Under the pieces are notes generated by a model. It did not search any database and was not told the DNA's origin. It saw only the letters and a program-made list of their open reading frames with translations. Of a stretch of 64,000 nt of DNA, positions 26,957-35,897 are shown one piece after another. Source of the stretch: JAHIYU01 sp964476155 (lineage in GTDB: Bacteria > Krumholzibacteriota > Krumholzibacteriia > LZORAL124-64-63); NCBI GenBank assembly GCA_964476155.1, contig CAYYYS010000006.1:1-64000 (forward strand). Reading direction: 5' to 3'. The number at the start of each line of letters is the position of its first letter. Position 1 is the stretch's first letter. The translations under genes and the position numbers were made by a program.

Positions 26957-27523
26957 ATGCAAGACGTGGAACTCAAGACCCGCCTGATCACTCTGCGACG
27001 CATGCGCCCCGAGGACGCCGAACCCCTGTTCGACTACCGGTCCCTGCCCGAAGTCGGCCGTTATCAGGGCTGGCGTCCCGAAACCGTGGACGAAGCCCAT
27101 GAATTGGCCCGCAAGCAGGCCGACCTGTCGCCGGCCACGCCGGATTCGTGGCTCCAGTTCATCATTTGCCATCGCGATGACGGGGAAATCGTGGGGGATT
27201 GCGGCATCACGTTCCCCGCGGATGGGCACAAGAGTCCCGAAGTGGGCATCGCCCTGCACCCCGACCATCGTCGCCGCGGCTACGCGACGGCCGCCATCCA
27301 TCTGATGGTCGGCTATCTCTTCGACCAGCTGAACGCGCACCGTGTGCAAGCCTCCACCGACCCACGCAACCTGCCGGCCATCGGCGTGATGAACCGTCTG
27401 GGTTTTCGTCAGGAAGGGCATATGCGACTGAACCACTGGCAGCACGGCGAGTGGACCGACACCGTGGTTTTCGGCATCCTGCGCGATGAGTGGGCGCGTG
27501 AACGGGGTGCGCCAGGGGCTTAA
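26957..27523 (+). CDS. GNAT acetyltransferase (RimJ/RimL type)
   Basis: This is a 188-residue GCN5-related N-acetyltransferase. The N-terminal LKTRLITLRRMRPEDAEPLF strand-helix, GIALHPDHRRRGYATAAI (the acetyl-CoA pyrophosphate loop, about residues 96-113) and DPRNLPAIGVMNRLGF are typical of the RimJ/RimL branch, which acetylates ribosomal protein N-termini or small molecules. AAGGAGA lies six bases before the ATG. It probably shares a transcript with tyrA, 59 bases upstream. A small TTAAGC/GCTTAA stem covers its stop codon. Substrate unknown. Confidence 0.88.
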   Translation: MQDVELKTRLITLRRMRPEDAEPLFDYRSLPEVGRYQGWRPETVDEAHELARKQADLSPATPDSWLQFIICHRDDGEIVGDCGITFPADGHKSPEVGIALHPDHRRRGYATAAIHLMVGYLFDQLNAHRVQASTDPRNLPAIGVMNRLGFRQEGHMRLNHWQHGEWTDTVVFGILRDEWARERGAPGA

Positions 27524-27579
27524 GCAAGCGCTTAACTCCGGGTAGTTTCGCAAAGCAACAAAAAGACTCCATTTTTGAA

Positions 27580-27608
27580 TTGTGTCCCCGCTGTTTGGAA
27601 TATATACT
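27580..27608 (+). promoter_or_regulatory. candidate promoter of the ACIII-nos operon
   Basis: TTGTGT and TATACT are spaced by 17 bases. The -10 matches five of six consensus bases and the -35 is weak, which suggests an activator. The leader to the actA start would be about 85 bases. I looked for an FNR/CRP-type TTGAT-N4-ATCAA box nearby and did not find one. Confidence 0.5.
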
Positions 27609-27698
27609 GCCATCGATTCAGAAACCAATTGACCGTTTAGTTCTCTGGAGAGAGCCGTACGGGCACCTATTTCATGTTGTTCATAGGGGGAGAGTCGC

Positions 27699-28406
27699 TT
27701 GGCTCCCGACAACCAGGACCTCGATCGGGTCGTCCCCGACCCAGCCGGCACAGTCACCGACAAGTTCATCTTTCCCAAGTGGACCAACAACCTGCGGGAG
27801 CTCTCCGCAGTCTTGGCCCTGGGCGGATTGGTGTATGCGGTCGTGTTGTTCACCGTCCTGTTCTCGCCTGAGACTTCGGCGGTGGGGTACGCGCCCGAGC
27901 AGCCCGTCCCGTACAGCCACGCGCTGCACGCGGGCGACTTGAAGATCGACTGCCGCTATTGTCACACCAGCGTCGAAACGTCGGCCCGGGCCAATCTGCC
28001 GCCCACGGCGACCTGCATGAACTGCCACGCGACAATCAAACCAGAGAGCGAAGCCTTGGCGCTGGTGCGCGAGAGCTTCAACACCGGCGAGGCGATTCCC
28101 TGGGTGGCCGTCCACGACCTGCCCGATTTCGCCTTTTTCAATCATGCCGGACACGTCCAGTCGGGTGTGGGTTGCGTCAGCTGCCACGGCCGTGTCGACC
28201 GCATGGAGGTCGTCGAGCAGGTGGCGCCGCTGAACATGGGCTGGTGCCTGGCCTGTCATCGCGCTCCCGAGGCCAATCTGCGCCCGGTCGAGTTCGTGAC
28301 CGACCTGAGTTGGGTCCCCGACGAGGATCCCATCGCGCTGGGCACCCGGCTGCGCGCCGAACACGATATCGCTCCGTCGACCGATTGCACGACCTGTCAC
28401 CGCTAG
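27699..28406 (+). CDS. actA: ACIII subunit ActA, pentahaem cytochrome c
   Basis: This is a 235-residue membrane-anchored multihaem cytochrome. One transmembrane segment lies at about residues 36-56, and five CxxCH haem sites follow: CRYCH, CMNCH, CVSCH, CLACH and CTTCH. ActA forms the periplasmic haem array of alternative complex III and passes electrons from ActB to ActE or an oxidase. The start is a TTG with GGGGGAG about six bases upstream. It opens the act operon with actB 12 bases after the stop. The pentahaem count matches known ACIII. Confidence 0.92.
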   Translation: MAPDNQDLDRVVPDPAGTVTDKFIFPKWTNNLRELSAVLALGGLVYAVVLFTVLFSPETSAVGYAPEQPVPYSHALHAGDLKIDCRYCHTSVETSARANLPPTATCMNCHATIKPESEALALVRESFNTGEAIPWVAVHDLPDFAFFNHAGHVQSGVGCVSCHGRVDRMEVVEQVAPLNMGWCLACHRAPEANLRPVEFVTDLSWVPDEDPIALGTRLRAEHDIAPSTDCTTCHR

Positions 28407-28418
28407 GAAGGGTTGCGA

Positions 28419-31400
28419 ATGTCTCAGAACACCAATGGGCGCATGCGCGAAGAAGGCTACTGGCGCAGCCTCCAGGAGCTGGCCGACACCGACGATTTCC
28501 GTCGTCAGCTCGCGGACGAGTTTCCCGAGGGCGTCGAACCGTCCGTCGGGTCGGTATCGCGACGTCGCTTCCTGCAGATCATGTCCGCCTCGGTGGCCAT
28601 GACGTCCATGGTCGGCTGTCGTTGGCCCGAGGAGACGGTTGTTCCCTTCGCCAAGCGCGTCGAAGGGACCGTGCCGGGTGAGCCCGCTTCTTTCGCGACC
28701 ACCCTGGAGATTGGGCCCGTCGCCAGCGCCGTCGTCGCCACCAGTTATGACGGGCGGCCCATCAAGATCGACGGCAACCCCGACTTTCCTGGTAGCCTCG
28801 GCGCCGCCGGAATCTTTGCGCAGGCCGCCGTGCTGGACCTGTACGACCCCGATCGTAGCCGCTCGGTGGTCCACACGGACGAGACCGGCGCCACGGAATC
28901 CGACTGGGACGCCTTCGTGGCATTCGCGCGCAGTCACTACCGGAGTACGGGCTGGGACAAGGTGGCTGTCCTGACCGAGGCCACCACCTCGCCCTCGGTG
29001 CATGGCCGACTGAAGAGCGTTGCCGACAAAGGGGGGCGTATTTACGCCTGGGAGCCCGTCTGCCGTCGCAACGAGATGCTCGGCGCCAAGCTGGCCTTCG
29101 GTACCCCCGCGCGCATCCAGCTGGACCTGACCCGGGCCGAGGTCATCGTCGACTTCGACGCCAACCTGCTTCAGGACCACCCCACCGCCCTGCGCAACAG
29201 CCGCAACTTTGCCGCCAAGCGCGATCCCGAGTCCGGTCATATGAATCGGCTCTACAGCTTCGAGCCCAGTTTCTCGGTGACCGGCGGCATGGCCGACCAT
29301 CGTTTCCCGACCGCCGCCGGTGAGATCGGCGCCGCCGTCTGGGCTTTGGCCGCCGAGCTGGTGCTGGGGGAGGGGCTGGCCCTGCCTGCCGGTTCGGGTA
29401 TCGACCAGGGTGGCCTGGCCAAGTGGCGTCACCATGCGGCCGGTACCGATCACGTCGCCGCCCTGGCCCACGATCTTATGACCCACCGTGGACACGGCCT
29501 GCTGTTGGCCGGCACGCGTCAGCCGCCCGAGGTTCACGCCCTGGTGGCGGTCCTCAACGCGGCCCTGGGCAACGTCGATCACGCCATTGCCTATCTGCCC
29601 TTCGACAGGCCCGAGATGGGCACCCTGAAGGATCTGGTCGATGATCTGAACGCCGGCAGGATCGAGTCGCTGGTCATCGCCGGCGGCAACCCCGTCTACA
29701 CGGCGCCCGCCGACCTGGATTTCGCCGGAGCGCTGGCCAAGGCCGGGACCAGCGTTCACCTGGGCCACCGCGTGGACGCCACGTCGGCCCTGTGTACCTG
29801 GCACATTCCGCGCGCTCACGCCCTGGAGAGCTGGGGTGACGCCACCGCCTGGGACGGCACGCACCTGTCGGTGCAGCCGTTGATCGAGCCGCTGTTCGGC
29901 GGGAAAACGATGGCGGAGCTCCTGTCGGCCGTCACGTCCCGCAAACCCCGCACCGGCCATCGGCTCACGCGGGAAACCTACTATGCTCTGACCGGCGGCA
30001 CCGGCCGCATGCCCAAGGTCGACAAGGGCTTCGAGAAGCGCTGGCGCCGCCTCATTCACGACGGTTTTGCGGAGACTCCGGACAGTGTTGCCACGCCAAG
30101 CCTGTCGGCCGCCCGCATCGCACCGCCCCGTGGCGATCAACACCTGGGCACCGACAATCTGGAGATCGCGTTTGTACAGGACCCGTCCGTCCACGACGGT
30201 CGCTTCGCCGACAACGCCTGGCTCCAGGAAATGCCCGACTTCATGACCAAGCTGGCCTGGGACAACGCCGCGATGATCAGCCCGGCCGTGTCCGCGGAAC
30301 TGGGCGTCAAGCACGGCGACCTGGTGATGCTGGATTACGAGGGACGCACCCTGGAGATGGCGGTCTACGTGCTGCCCGGCCAGGCCAAGTACTCGGTGAC
30401 CGCTCATCTGGGCTACGGCCGCGAGGATGCCGGCACCGTGGGCCAGGGCGTCGGCTTCGACACCTACCGCCTGCGCACCTGGGATGCGCTGGCCGGAGGC
30501 CCCGGCCTCAAGCTGCGCAAGACAGGCCGTACCTACCCCCTGGCCACCACCCAGGATCACCACGCCATCGACGCCGCCGGCGCCGACGAGATCCAGAAGC
30601 GCGTCCCGCGCCTGGTGCGCGAAGGCACGCTGGACGACTACAACGCCCATCCCGAGTTTGTCGACCATCTGGGTCTGCACTCGCCGCCGCTGGTGTCGCT
30701 CTGGAAAGAGAAGGAATACACCGGCCACAAGTGGGGCATGTCCATCGACCTGAACGTCTGCACCGGTTGCAACGCCTGTCTGGTGGGCTGCCAGGCCGAG
30801 AACAATATCCCGGTCGTCGGCAAGGACGAGGTGGCCCGCGGACGCGAGATGTCCTGGCTGCGGCTCGACCGTTATTTCCTCGGCTCGCCCGACGATCCCA
30901 AGTGCGCCCAGCAACCGGTGGCCTGCGCCCATTGCGAGATGGCGCCCTGCGAACAGGTCTGTCCGGTGACCGCGACGTTGCACACGGACGAGGGCCTCAA
31001 CGCCATGGTCTACAACCGTTGCGTGGGCACGCGCTACTGCTCGAACAACTGTCCCTACAAGGTGCGCAGGTTCAACTGGTTCAACAACTTCAAGGACCTC
31101 AACGAGACCGAGAAGCTGGTCTTGAACCCGGATGTATCCGTACGCGCACGCGGTGTCATGGAGAAGTGCAGTTATTGCACCCAGCGCATCGAGAAGGCTC
31201 GCGTGCAGGCTCGCGTCGAGGGACGCGACATCAAGGACGGGGACATCCTGCCGGCCTGCGCCCAGACCTGTCCGACCGACGCGATCGTTTTCGGCGACTT
31301 GAACGACCCGGCGAGTCGGGTCAGCGGACGGCGCGAGATCAAGCGCTCGTACGACTTGCTCGATTACTTGAACATCAAACCCCGCACCTCCTACATGGCC

Positions 31401-31499
31401 CGTATCCGCAATCCGAATCCGGCAATCGAGCCGGCGGGTGGACACGGCCACGAAGGAGATCACGGGGAACACGGTCACCAGGACGCGGCCCACGGTTAG
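28419..31499 (+). CDS. actB: ACIII subunit ActB, fused molybdopterin-like and Fe-S protein
   Basis: This is a 1026-residue protein. A twin-arginine motif (SRRRFLQ, residues 47-53) precedes a hydrophobic stretch and a Cys, so the protein is exported through Tat and possibly lipidated. The first about 740 residues form the molybdopterin-oxidoreductase-like domain, which in known ACIII binds no cofactor. From residue 781 an NrfC-like domain carries four Cys groups: CTGCNACLVGC, CAHCEMAPCEQVC, CVGTRYCSNNC and CSYC with CAQTC. These give three 4Fe4S clusters and one 3Fe4S cluster in characterised ACIII. I prefer the ATG at 28419 (AGGAAGGG six bases before) over an in-frame TTG two codons upstream. 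Confidence 0.93.
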   Translation: MSQNTNGRMREEGYWRSLQELADTDDFRRQLADEFPEGVEPSVGSVSRRRFLQIMSASVAMTSMVGCRWPEETVVPFAKRVEGTVPGEPASFATTLEIGPVASAVVATSYDGRPIKIDGNPDFPGSLGAAGIFAQAAVLDLYDPDRSRSVVHTDETGATESDWDAFVAFARSHYRSTGWDKVAVLTEATTSPSVHGRLKSVADKGGRIYAWEPVCRRNEMLGAKLAFGTPARIQLDLTRAEVIVDFDANLLQDHPTALRNSRNFAAKRDPESGHMNRLYSFEPSFSVTGGMADHRFPTAAGEIGAAVWALAAELVLGEGLALPAGSGIDQGGLAKWRHHAAGTDHVAALAHDLMTHRGHGLLLAGTRQPPEVHALVAVLNAALGNVDHAIAYLPFDRPEMGTLKDLVDDLNAGRIESLVIAGGNPVYTAPADLDFAGALAKAGTSVHLGHRVDATSALCTWHIPRAHALESWGDATAWDGTHLSVQPLIEPLFGGKTMAELLSAVTSRKPRTGHRLTRETYYALTGGTGRMPKVDKGFEKRWRRLIHDGFAETPDSVATPSLSAARIAPPRGDQHLGTDNLEIAFVQDPSVHDGRFADNAWLQEMPDFMTKLAWDNAAMISPAVSAELGVKHGDLVMLDYEGRTLEMAVYVLPGQAKYSVTAHLGYGREDAGTVGQGVGFDTYRLRTWDALAGGPGLKLRKTGRTYPLATTQDHHAIDAAGADEIQKRVPRLVREGTLDDYNAHPEFVDHLGLHSPPLVSLWKEKEYTGHKWGMSIDLNVCTGCNACLVGCQAENNIPVVGKDEVARGREMSWLRLDRYFLGSPDDPKCAQQPVACAHCEMAPCEQVCPVTATLHTDEGLNAMVYNRCVGTRYCSNNCPYKVRRFNWFNNFKDLNETEKLVLNPDVSVRARGVMEKCSYCTQRIEKARVQARVEGRDIKDGDILPACAQTCPTDAIVFGDLNDPASRVSGRREIKRSYDLLDYLNIKPRTSYMARIRNPNPAIEPAGGHGHEGDHGEHGHQDAAHG

Positions 31500-31558
31500 A
31501 GGGTCGGGCGGGGGACTGCTCCCGCCGGTGTGATCAAACTGAATCCGGAGCCTGAAAC

Positions 31559-33013
31559 ATGGACCAGACGGCTACTCGTATCGACAACACCCTGGATGAT
31601 CCGACCCGGCCGGTCGAACTGATCCTGGGCGACAACGACTTCACCTCGATCACCGAGACCGTCTCGGACATCGTGTTGGAGAAGAAGACGCCCAAGGCTT
31701 GGTATATCGCCCTCGCCTTCACGGCGAGTTTGACCGGCGTGTTGTTCCTGATGATCGGCTACCTCTTCATAACGGGTGTCGGCGTGTGGGGACTGAACAA
31801 TCCGGTCAGCTGGGGTTGGGCCATCGTGAACTTCGTGTTCTGGGTCGGCATCGGCCACGCGGGCACGCTGATCTCGGCGATCCTGTTCCTGCTGCGCCAG
31901 AAGTGGCGCACGAGCATAAACAGATTTGCCGAAGCGATGACCATCTTCGCGGTGATCTGCGCCGGCATCTTCCCGGCCATCCACGTGGGGCGCGTGTGGG
32001 TCGTCTACTGGCTCTTCCCGCTGCCCAACTACCAGGCCATGTGGCCCAACTTCCGCAGTCCGCTGCTGTGGGACGTCTTTGCCGTGGGCACCTACGCCAC
32101 CGTCTCGCTGCTCTTCTGGTACACGGGCATGGTGCCCGACCTGGCCACCCTGCGCGATCGCGCCAAGGGCCGGCTGCAGCAGATCATCTACGGCACGCTC
32201 GCGATCGGCTGGCGCGGCAGCCACCGTCACTGGCATCGTTACGAGAAGGCCTATCTGTTGCTGGCCGGACTGGCCACGCCGCTGGTCCTCTCGGTGCACT
32301 CGGTCGTGTCCTTCGACTTCGCCACCGCCCAGTTGCCGGGCTGGCACACCACCATCTTCCCGCCCTACTTCGTGGCGGGCGCCGTGTTCAGCGGCTTCGC
32401 CATGGTGGGCACCATCCTGATCCCGGCGCGCAAGTGGTTCGGCCTGCAGGACATCATCACGCTGCATCACCTCGAGAACATGAACAAGGTCATCCTGGCG
32501 ACGGGCAGCATGGTGGGCTTCGCCTACGCCACGGAGTTCTTCATCGCCTGGTACGGCGGCAATCCCAACGAGTCCTTTGCCTTCGTCAACCGCGCTTTCG
32601 GGCCGTACGCGTGGGCCTACTGGACCATGGTGACCTGCAACGTCGTCACGCCGCAGCTCTTCTGGTTCAAGAAGATCCGGATCAGTCTGCCGGTCATGTG
32701 GGTCATGTACATTTTCGTGAACATCGGCATGTGGTTCGAGCGTTTCGTAATCACGGTTTCGTCGCTCAGTCGCGATTTCCTGCCTTCGAGTTGGGCGTAC
32801 TTCAAGCCGACGACCGTCGACATCCTGACCTTCGCGGGCAGCTTCGGTTTGTTCCTGACGCTGGTGTTGCTGTTCATCCGCTTCCTGCCGATGATCGCCA
32901 TGGCCGAGGTCAAGACGGTCATGACCATCGCCGACGCCCACAGCGGCGAGCGGCGCTCGGTCGGGGACTACCACGGCGACATACCCAAGACTCCGGAAGG
33001 AGGTGAGGGCTGA
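31559..33013 (+). CDS. actC: ACIII subunit ActC, NrfD-like quinol-binding membrane protein
   Basis: This is a 484-residue polytopic protein with about ten transmembrane helices of the NrfD/PsrC family. It includes the charged PNFRSPLLWDVFAV and YFVAGAVFSGFAM stretches and histidines in the quinol-site region (IGHAGTLISA, HSVVSFDFA). In ACIII, ActC and ActF form the membrane core, and ActC is thought to oxidise menaquinol next to the Fe-S clusters of ActB. Its stop overlaps the actD start by one base. Confidence 0.92.
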   Translation: MDQTATRIDNTLDDPTRPVELILGDNDFTSITETVSDIVLEKKTPKAWYIALAFTASLTGVLFLMIGYLFITGVGVWGLNNPVSWGWAIVNFVFWVGIGHAGTLISAILFLLRQKWRTSINRFAEAMTIFAVICAGIFPAIHVGRVWVVYWLFPLPNYQAMWPNFRSPLLWDVFAVGTYATVSLLFWYTGMVPDLATLRDRAKGRLQQIIYGTLAIGWRGSHRHWHRYEKAYLLLAGLATPLVLSVHSVVSFDFATAQLPGWHTTIFPPYFVAGAVFSGFAMVGTILIPARKWFGLQDIITLHHLENMNKVILATGSMVGFAYATEFFIAWYGGNPNESFAFVNRAFGPYAWAYWTMVTCNVVTPQLFWFKKIRISLPVMWVMYIFVNIGMWFERFVITVSSLSRDFLPSSWAYFKPTTVDILTFAGSFGLFLTLVLLFIRFLPMIAMAEVKTVMTIADAHSGERRSVGDYHGDIPKTPEGGEG

Positions 33014-33594
33014 TGAGCGCGCACCAGGACAATCAACACATCCACGGTCTGCTGGCGGAATTCGACTCGCCGAGCCTCCTGTTCGAGGCGACGACGAAGT
33101 GCCGGGACAAAGGGTTCAAGCACTGGGACGTCCACACGCCTTTCCCGGTCCACGGCATGGATGAGGCCATGGGCATCAAGGGCACCCAGCTGCCGTTCAT
33201 CGTGCTGGCCGGCGGCCTGACGGGCCTGGTTCTGGCCGTGCTCATGCAGTGGTGGATGAACGCAGTCGACTACCCCTTCATCATTTCGGGCAAGCCCCTG
33301 TTCGGTCTGCCCGCCAACATTCCGATCATTTTCGAGCTGACGGTTCTGCTCAGCGCGTTCGCCACATTCTTTGGTATGTGGGGGCTGAACGGAATGCCTC
33401 GTCTGCACCATCCGCTATTTTCGAACCGACGGTTCAGACGGGCCACCCAGGACAGCTTCTTCATCGTGATCGAGGCGCGTGATCCCAAGTTCAAGCTGGA
33501 GGACACCCGCGACTTCATGAAGTCACTGGGCGGCCTCGCGGTCGAAGAGGTCGTCGATGCGGCGGAGGACGGCGCAGAAAGGGTGGAGGGCTGA
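33013..33594 (+). CDS. actD: ACIII subunit ActD (DUF3341)
   Basis: This is a 193-residue integral membrane protein with two helices (about residues 62-82 and 105-125). The N-terminal motif GLLAEFDSP and then W-D-V-H-T-P-F-P-V-H-G-M-D are the DUF3341 signature. It is a structural ACIII subunit that packs against ActC and ActF. It lies between actC, sharing one base, and actE, three bases on. Confidence 0.9.
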   Translation: MSAHQDNQHIHGLLAEFDSPSLLFEATTKCRDKGFKHWDVHTPFPVHGMDEAMGIKGTQLPFIVLAGGLTGLVLAVLMQWWMNAVDYPFIISGKPLFGLPANIPIIFELTVLLSAFATFFGMWGLNGMPRLHHPLFSNRRFRRATQDSFFIVIEARDPKFKLEDTRDFMKSLGGLAVEEVVDAAEDGAERVEG

Positions 33595-33597
33595 CCC

Positions 33598-34245
33598 ATG
33601 CCACGAATGATCATCTACGTCCTGCTGTTTCTCGCGGCACTGTCACTGATTCCGCTCGGGCTGATCTACAAGGCCCGCCATTCGACCAAGTCGACCACGC
33701 GCATACAGGTCGTGTCCGACATGGACGACCAGTCCTTCTTCAAGCCCCAGTCGACCAACCCGTTCTTCGCCGATGGGATGGCCATGCGTCAACATCCCGA
33801 GGGTGCGGTTGCGCGAGGGATGCTGCGCGAGGACGAGGATTACTATCAGGGCGCGACGCGCGACACGGTCTTCGCCGAACGGCTGCCGGTTCCGGTAAGC
33901 CACGACCTGCTCGCCCGTGGTCGAGATCGTTTCAACATCTTCTGCGCTCCGTGCCACGGGGCCAGCGGCAACGGCCAGGGACTGGTCCACGCTCGGGCCG
34001 CAGCCCTGGCCGAAGGCACCTGGACGCCACCCACGGATCTGACCAGTCAGACGGTGATCGACCGCCCGGCGGGTCACATCTACAACACGATCAACAAGGG
34101 TATCCGGACCATGCCGGCCCACGCGTCGCAGATCGAGCCCGACGATCGCTGGGCGATCGTGGCCTACGTGCGGGCGCTGCAGCTGTCCCGTAACGCGACC
34201 ATCGATGACGTCACCGAGAGCGACCGCTCGCTTCTGGGACGCTGA
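33598..34245 (+). CDS. actE: ACIII subunit ActE, monohaem cytochrome c
   Basis: This is a 215-residue protein with an N-terminal membrane anchor (about residues 3-22) and one class I cytochrome c domain. CAPCH lies near residues 118-122, with the axial Met in RTMPAHAS near 166. ActE is the likely exit haem of ACIII to a downstream acceptor. In aerobic relatives that acceptor is the cytochrome c domain of a caa3 oxidase; here it would be the haem c domain on the CuA-less subunit II encoded three genes later. Confidence 0.92.
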   Translation: MPRMIIYVLLFLAALSLIPLGLIYKARHSTKSTTRIQVVSDMDDQSFFKPQSTNPFFADGMAMRQHPEGAVARGMLREDEDYYQGATRDTVFAERLPVPVSHDLLARGRDRFNIFCAPCHGASGNGQGLVHARAAALAEGTWTPPTDLTSQTVIDRPAGHIYNTINKGIRTMPAHASQIEPDDRWAIVAYVRALQLSRNATIDDVTESDRSLLGR

Positions 34246-34302
34246 CGGGATCGACATAGACTTCACGCCGGTGTACGGCCGGCGCACAACGGGGAGATTG
34301 AC

Positions 34303-35511
34303 TTGTCGAGTCACAAAATACCCACCTTGGCGGACACGAAGACCACGCTGGACGGTCTCGGCGGCCGGGTGTTCATGATCAGCGCCGCGATCGGCGTGAT
34401 CGGACTGGCCGCCACGGTCGTCCTGGGCCTGGGCCGGAACGACGGGCTGACCCACTTCGGCTTCTCCTATCTGGTCAACTTTGCGTTCTTTCTGAGCATC
34501 AGCGTCGGCGCCCTGATTTTTGTGCCGTTACAGTACGTGACCAAGGCCGAGTGGAGCATCGTGGTCCGGCGGATGGCCGAGGTCATGGCCGCCGTCATGC
34601 CCGTGATGCTCGTGCTGGCCGTGCCGGTCCTGCTGCTGTCCGGCAAGATCTACGGCTGGGCCGATCCCGCCAATGCCGGCAGTCACGGCCTCGCCCACAA
34701 GGCGGCCTTCCTGAGCGGCGGCTGGTTCTCGGCGCGCTGGGTGATCTACTTCGTGCTGTGGACCCTGTTCTCCTGGTATTTCTGGCGCAAATCCCTGAAG
34801 CAGGACGACACCGGCGACCTGGGCCTCACCCGCAAGATGGAGAACATGAGCGGTTTCGCGATCATGGCCTGCGCGTTGAGCATCGCCGCGGCGGCTTTCG
34901 ACCTGCTCATGAGCGTCGACCACCTGTGGTTCAGCACCATGTTCGGCGTCTACTACTGGTCGGGCGGTTTCGTCAGCTTTTTCGCCGTACTGACCCTGGT
35001 GACGATGGGTCTGCAGAACACCGGACGGATGACCCGCATCATCAGCCCCGAGCACTTCCACGACTACGGCAAGCTGATGTTCGCCTTCACGTTCTTCTGG
35101 GGCTACATCGCGTTCAGCCAGTACATGCTCTACTGGTACGCCAACATTCCCGAGGAGACCGGCTGGTACCTGCTGCGCTCGCAGAACGGCTGGGGCTGGG
35201 TGGGTCTGGCGACGGTCTTCGCGACCTGGCTGTTGCCCTTCTGCGGCCTCATGTCTCGCTACGCCAAACGCAATCGCAAGATGATGGCCTTCTGGGCTTT
35301 CTGGTTGGTTGCCGCCCATTGGCTGAATCTCTACTGGGTGGTCATGCCCGAGTACAGCGAGAGCTTCGTGATCAGTCCCATGGACCTGACCGGTTTCCTG
35401 GGTGTCGGCGGCCTCTGGTTCGCCGCGGTGACCCGTCTGGCCATGGGCCGTTCGCTGGTGCCGACCCGGGATCCGCGTCTGGAAGGGTCCCTGAAATTCG
35501 AGAACGCTTAG
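34303..35511 (+). CDS. actF: ACIII subunit ActF, NrfD-like membrane protein
   Basis: This is a 402-residue polytopic protein with about ten helices, related to ActC. Motifs include FSYLVNFAFFLSISVGAL, the SVDHLWFSTMFGVYYWSGG stretch and WYANIPEETGWYLLRS. It is the second membrane core subunit of ACIII. The start is a TTG with GGGGAG about seven bases upstream. With actA to actE this completes a six-subunit ACIII; actG is not present. Confidence 0.92.
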   Translation: MSSHKIPTLADTKTTLDGLGGRVFMISAAIGVIGLAATVVLGLGRNDGLTHFGFSYLVNFAFFLSISVGALIFVPLQYVTKAEWSIVVRRMAEVMAAVMPVMLVLAVPVLLLSGKIYGWADPANAGSHGLAHKAAFLSGGWFSARWVIYFVLWTLFSWYFWRKSLKQDDTGDLGLTRKMENMSGFAIMACALSIAAAAFDLLMSVDHLWFSTMFGVYYWSGGFVSFFAVLTLVTMGLQNTGRMTRIISPEHFHDYGKLMFAFTFFWGYIAFSQYMLYWYANIPEETGWYLLRSQNGWGWVGLATVFATWLLPFCGLMSRYAKRNRKMMAFWAFWLVAAHWLNLYWVVMPEYSESFVISPMDLTGFLGVGGLWFAAVTRLAMGRSLVPTRDPRLEGSLKFENA

Positions 35512-35521
35512 AGAGGCCAAG

Positions 35522-35830
35522 ATGTCATTCGTGAAAGTCGGTTCCAAAGCGCCCGCGATCGTGGTGTGCACGCTCGCCGCGGCGGCTTGTCTCTTTGCCG
35601 TGGTCCTGTTTCTGCAAGGCGGGTTCCAGGCGGCGCTGGCCGTCGAAACAGAGTACAAGACGTTGACGCCAGACGACCCCGTTTTGGAACAGGCCCTGGC
35701 CGAGCAACAGGCCCGCTTGAACGAGGGTGTCAGATGGATCGACGAGGAGCAGGGCGTCGTGTGTATGCCTATCGAAGCGGCCATGAAAGTTTTGGTCGAA
35801 CGATCCCAAGCCGAACCGTCGCAGCCTTAG
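35522..35830 (+). CDS. small membrane-anchored protein of ACIII/oxidase operons
   Basis: This is a 102-residue protein with one transmembrane segment (about residues 11-33) and an outward-facing C-terminal part. The stretch LNEGVRWIDEEQGVVCMPIE followed by AAMKVLVE resembles a short conserved motif, a Trp-Ile/Val-Asp then a VxxPI-xxAM pattern, that I recall from small proteins beside oxidase and SCO genes in other bacteria. No cofactor site beyond a lone Cys is visible. It starts ten bases after actF. Its stop codon overlaps the left arm of a strong inverted repeat. A chaperone or assembly role is a guess. Confidence 0.75.
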   Translation: MSFVKVGSKAPAIVVCTLAAAACLFAVVLFLQGGFQAALAVETEYKTLTPDDPVLEQALAEQQARLNEGVRWIDEEQGVVCMPIEAAMKVLVERSQAEPSQP

Positions 35831-35870
35831 TGCTTTGTCAAACCCGCCATTCTGAGTTTGACAAAGCACT
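35829..35870 (+). repeat. perfect 15-bp inverted repeat before the oxidase-like genes
   Basis: The arms AGTGCTTTGTCAAAC (35829-35843) and its exact complement (35856-35870) flank a 12-base loop. No T-run follows, so this is not a standard terminator. Placed between the ACIII block and the oxidase-like pair, it could set the ratio of the two halves by RNA processing or partial termination, or be a repeat-element scar. Confidence 0.85.
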
Positions 35871-35897
35871 GACGTCGGCGCGAAAGGAATCAAGATC

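Noticed and set aside
27524..27698. An FNR/CRP-type box upstream of the ACIII-nos operon
   Set aside because: Only half-sites occur; no TTGAT-N4-ATCAA-like symmetric site is present, so redox control by FNR is not supported from sequence.
27681..31493. A 1270-codon open frame on the minus strand opposite actA and actB
   Set aside because: It is a GC-driven shadow of real genes; its translation is low-complexity and has no domain, while the plus strand encodes unmistakable ACIII proteins.
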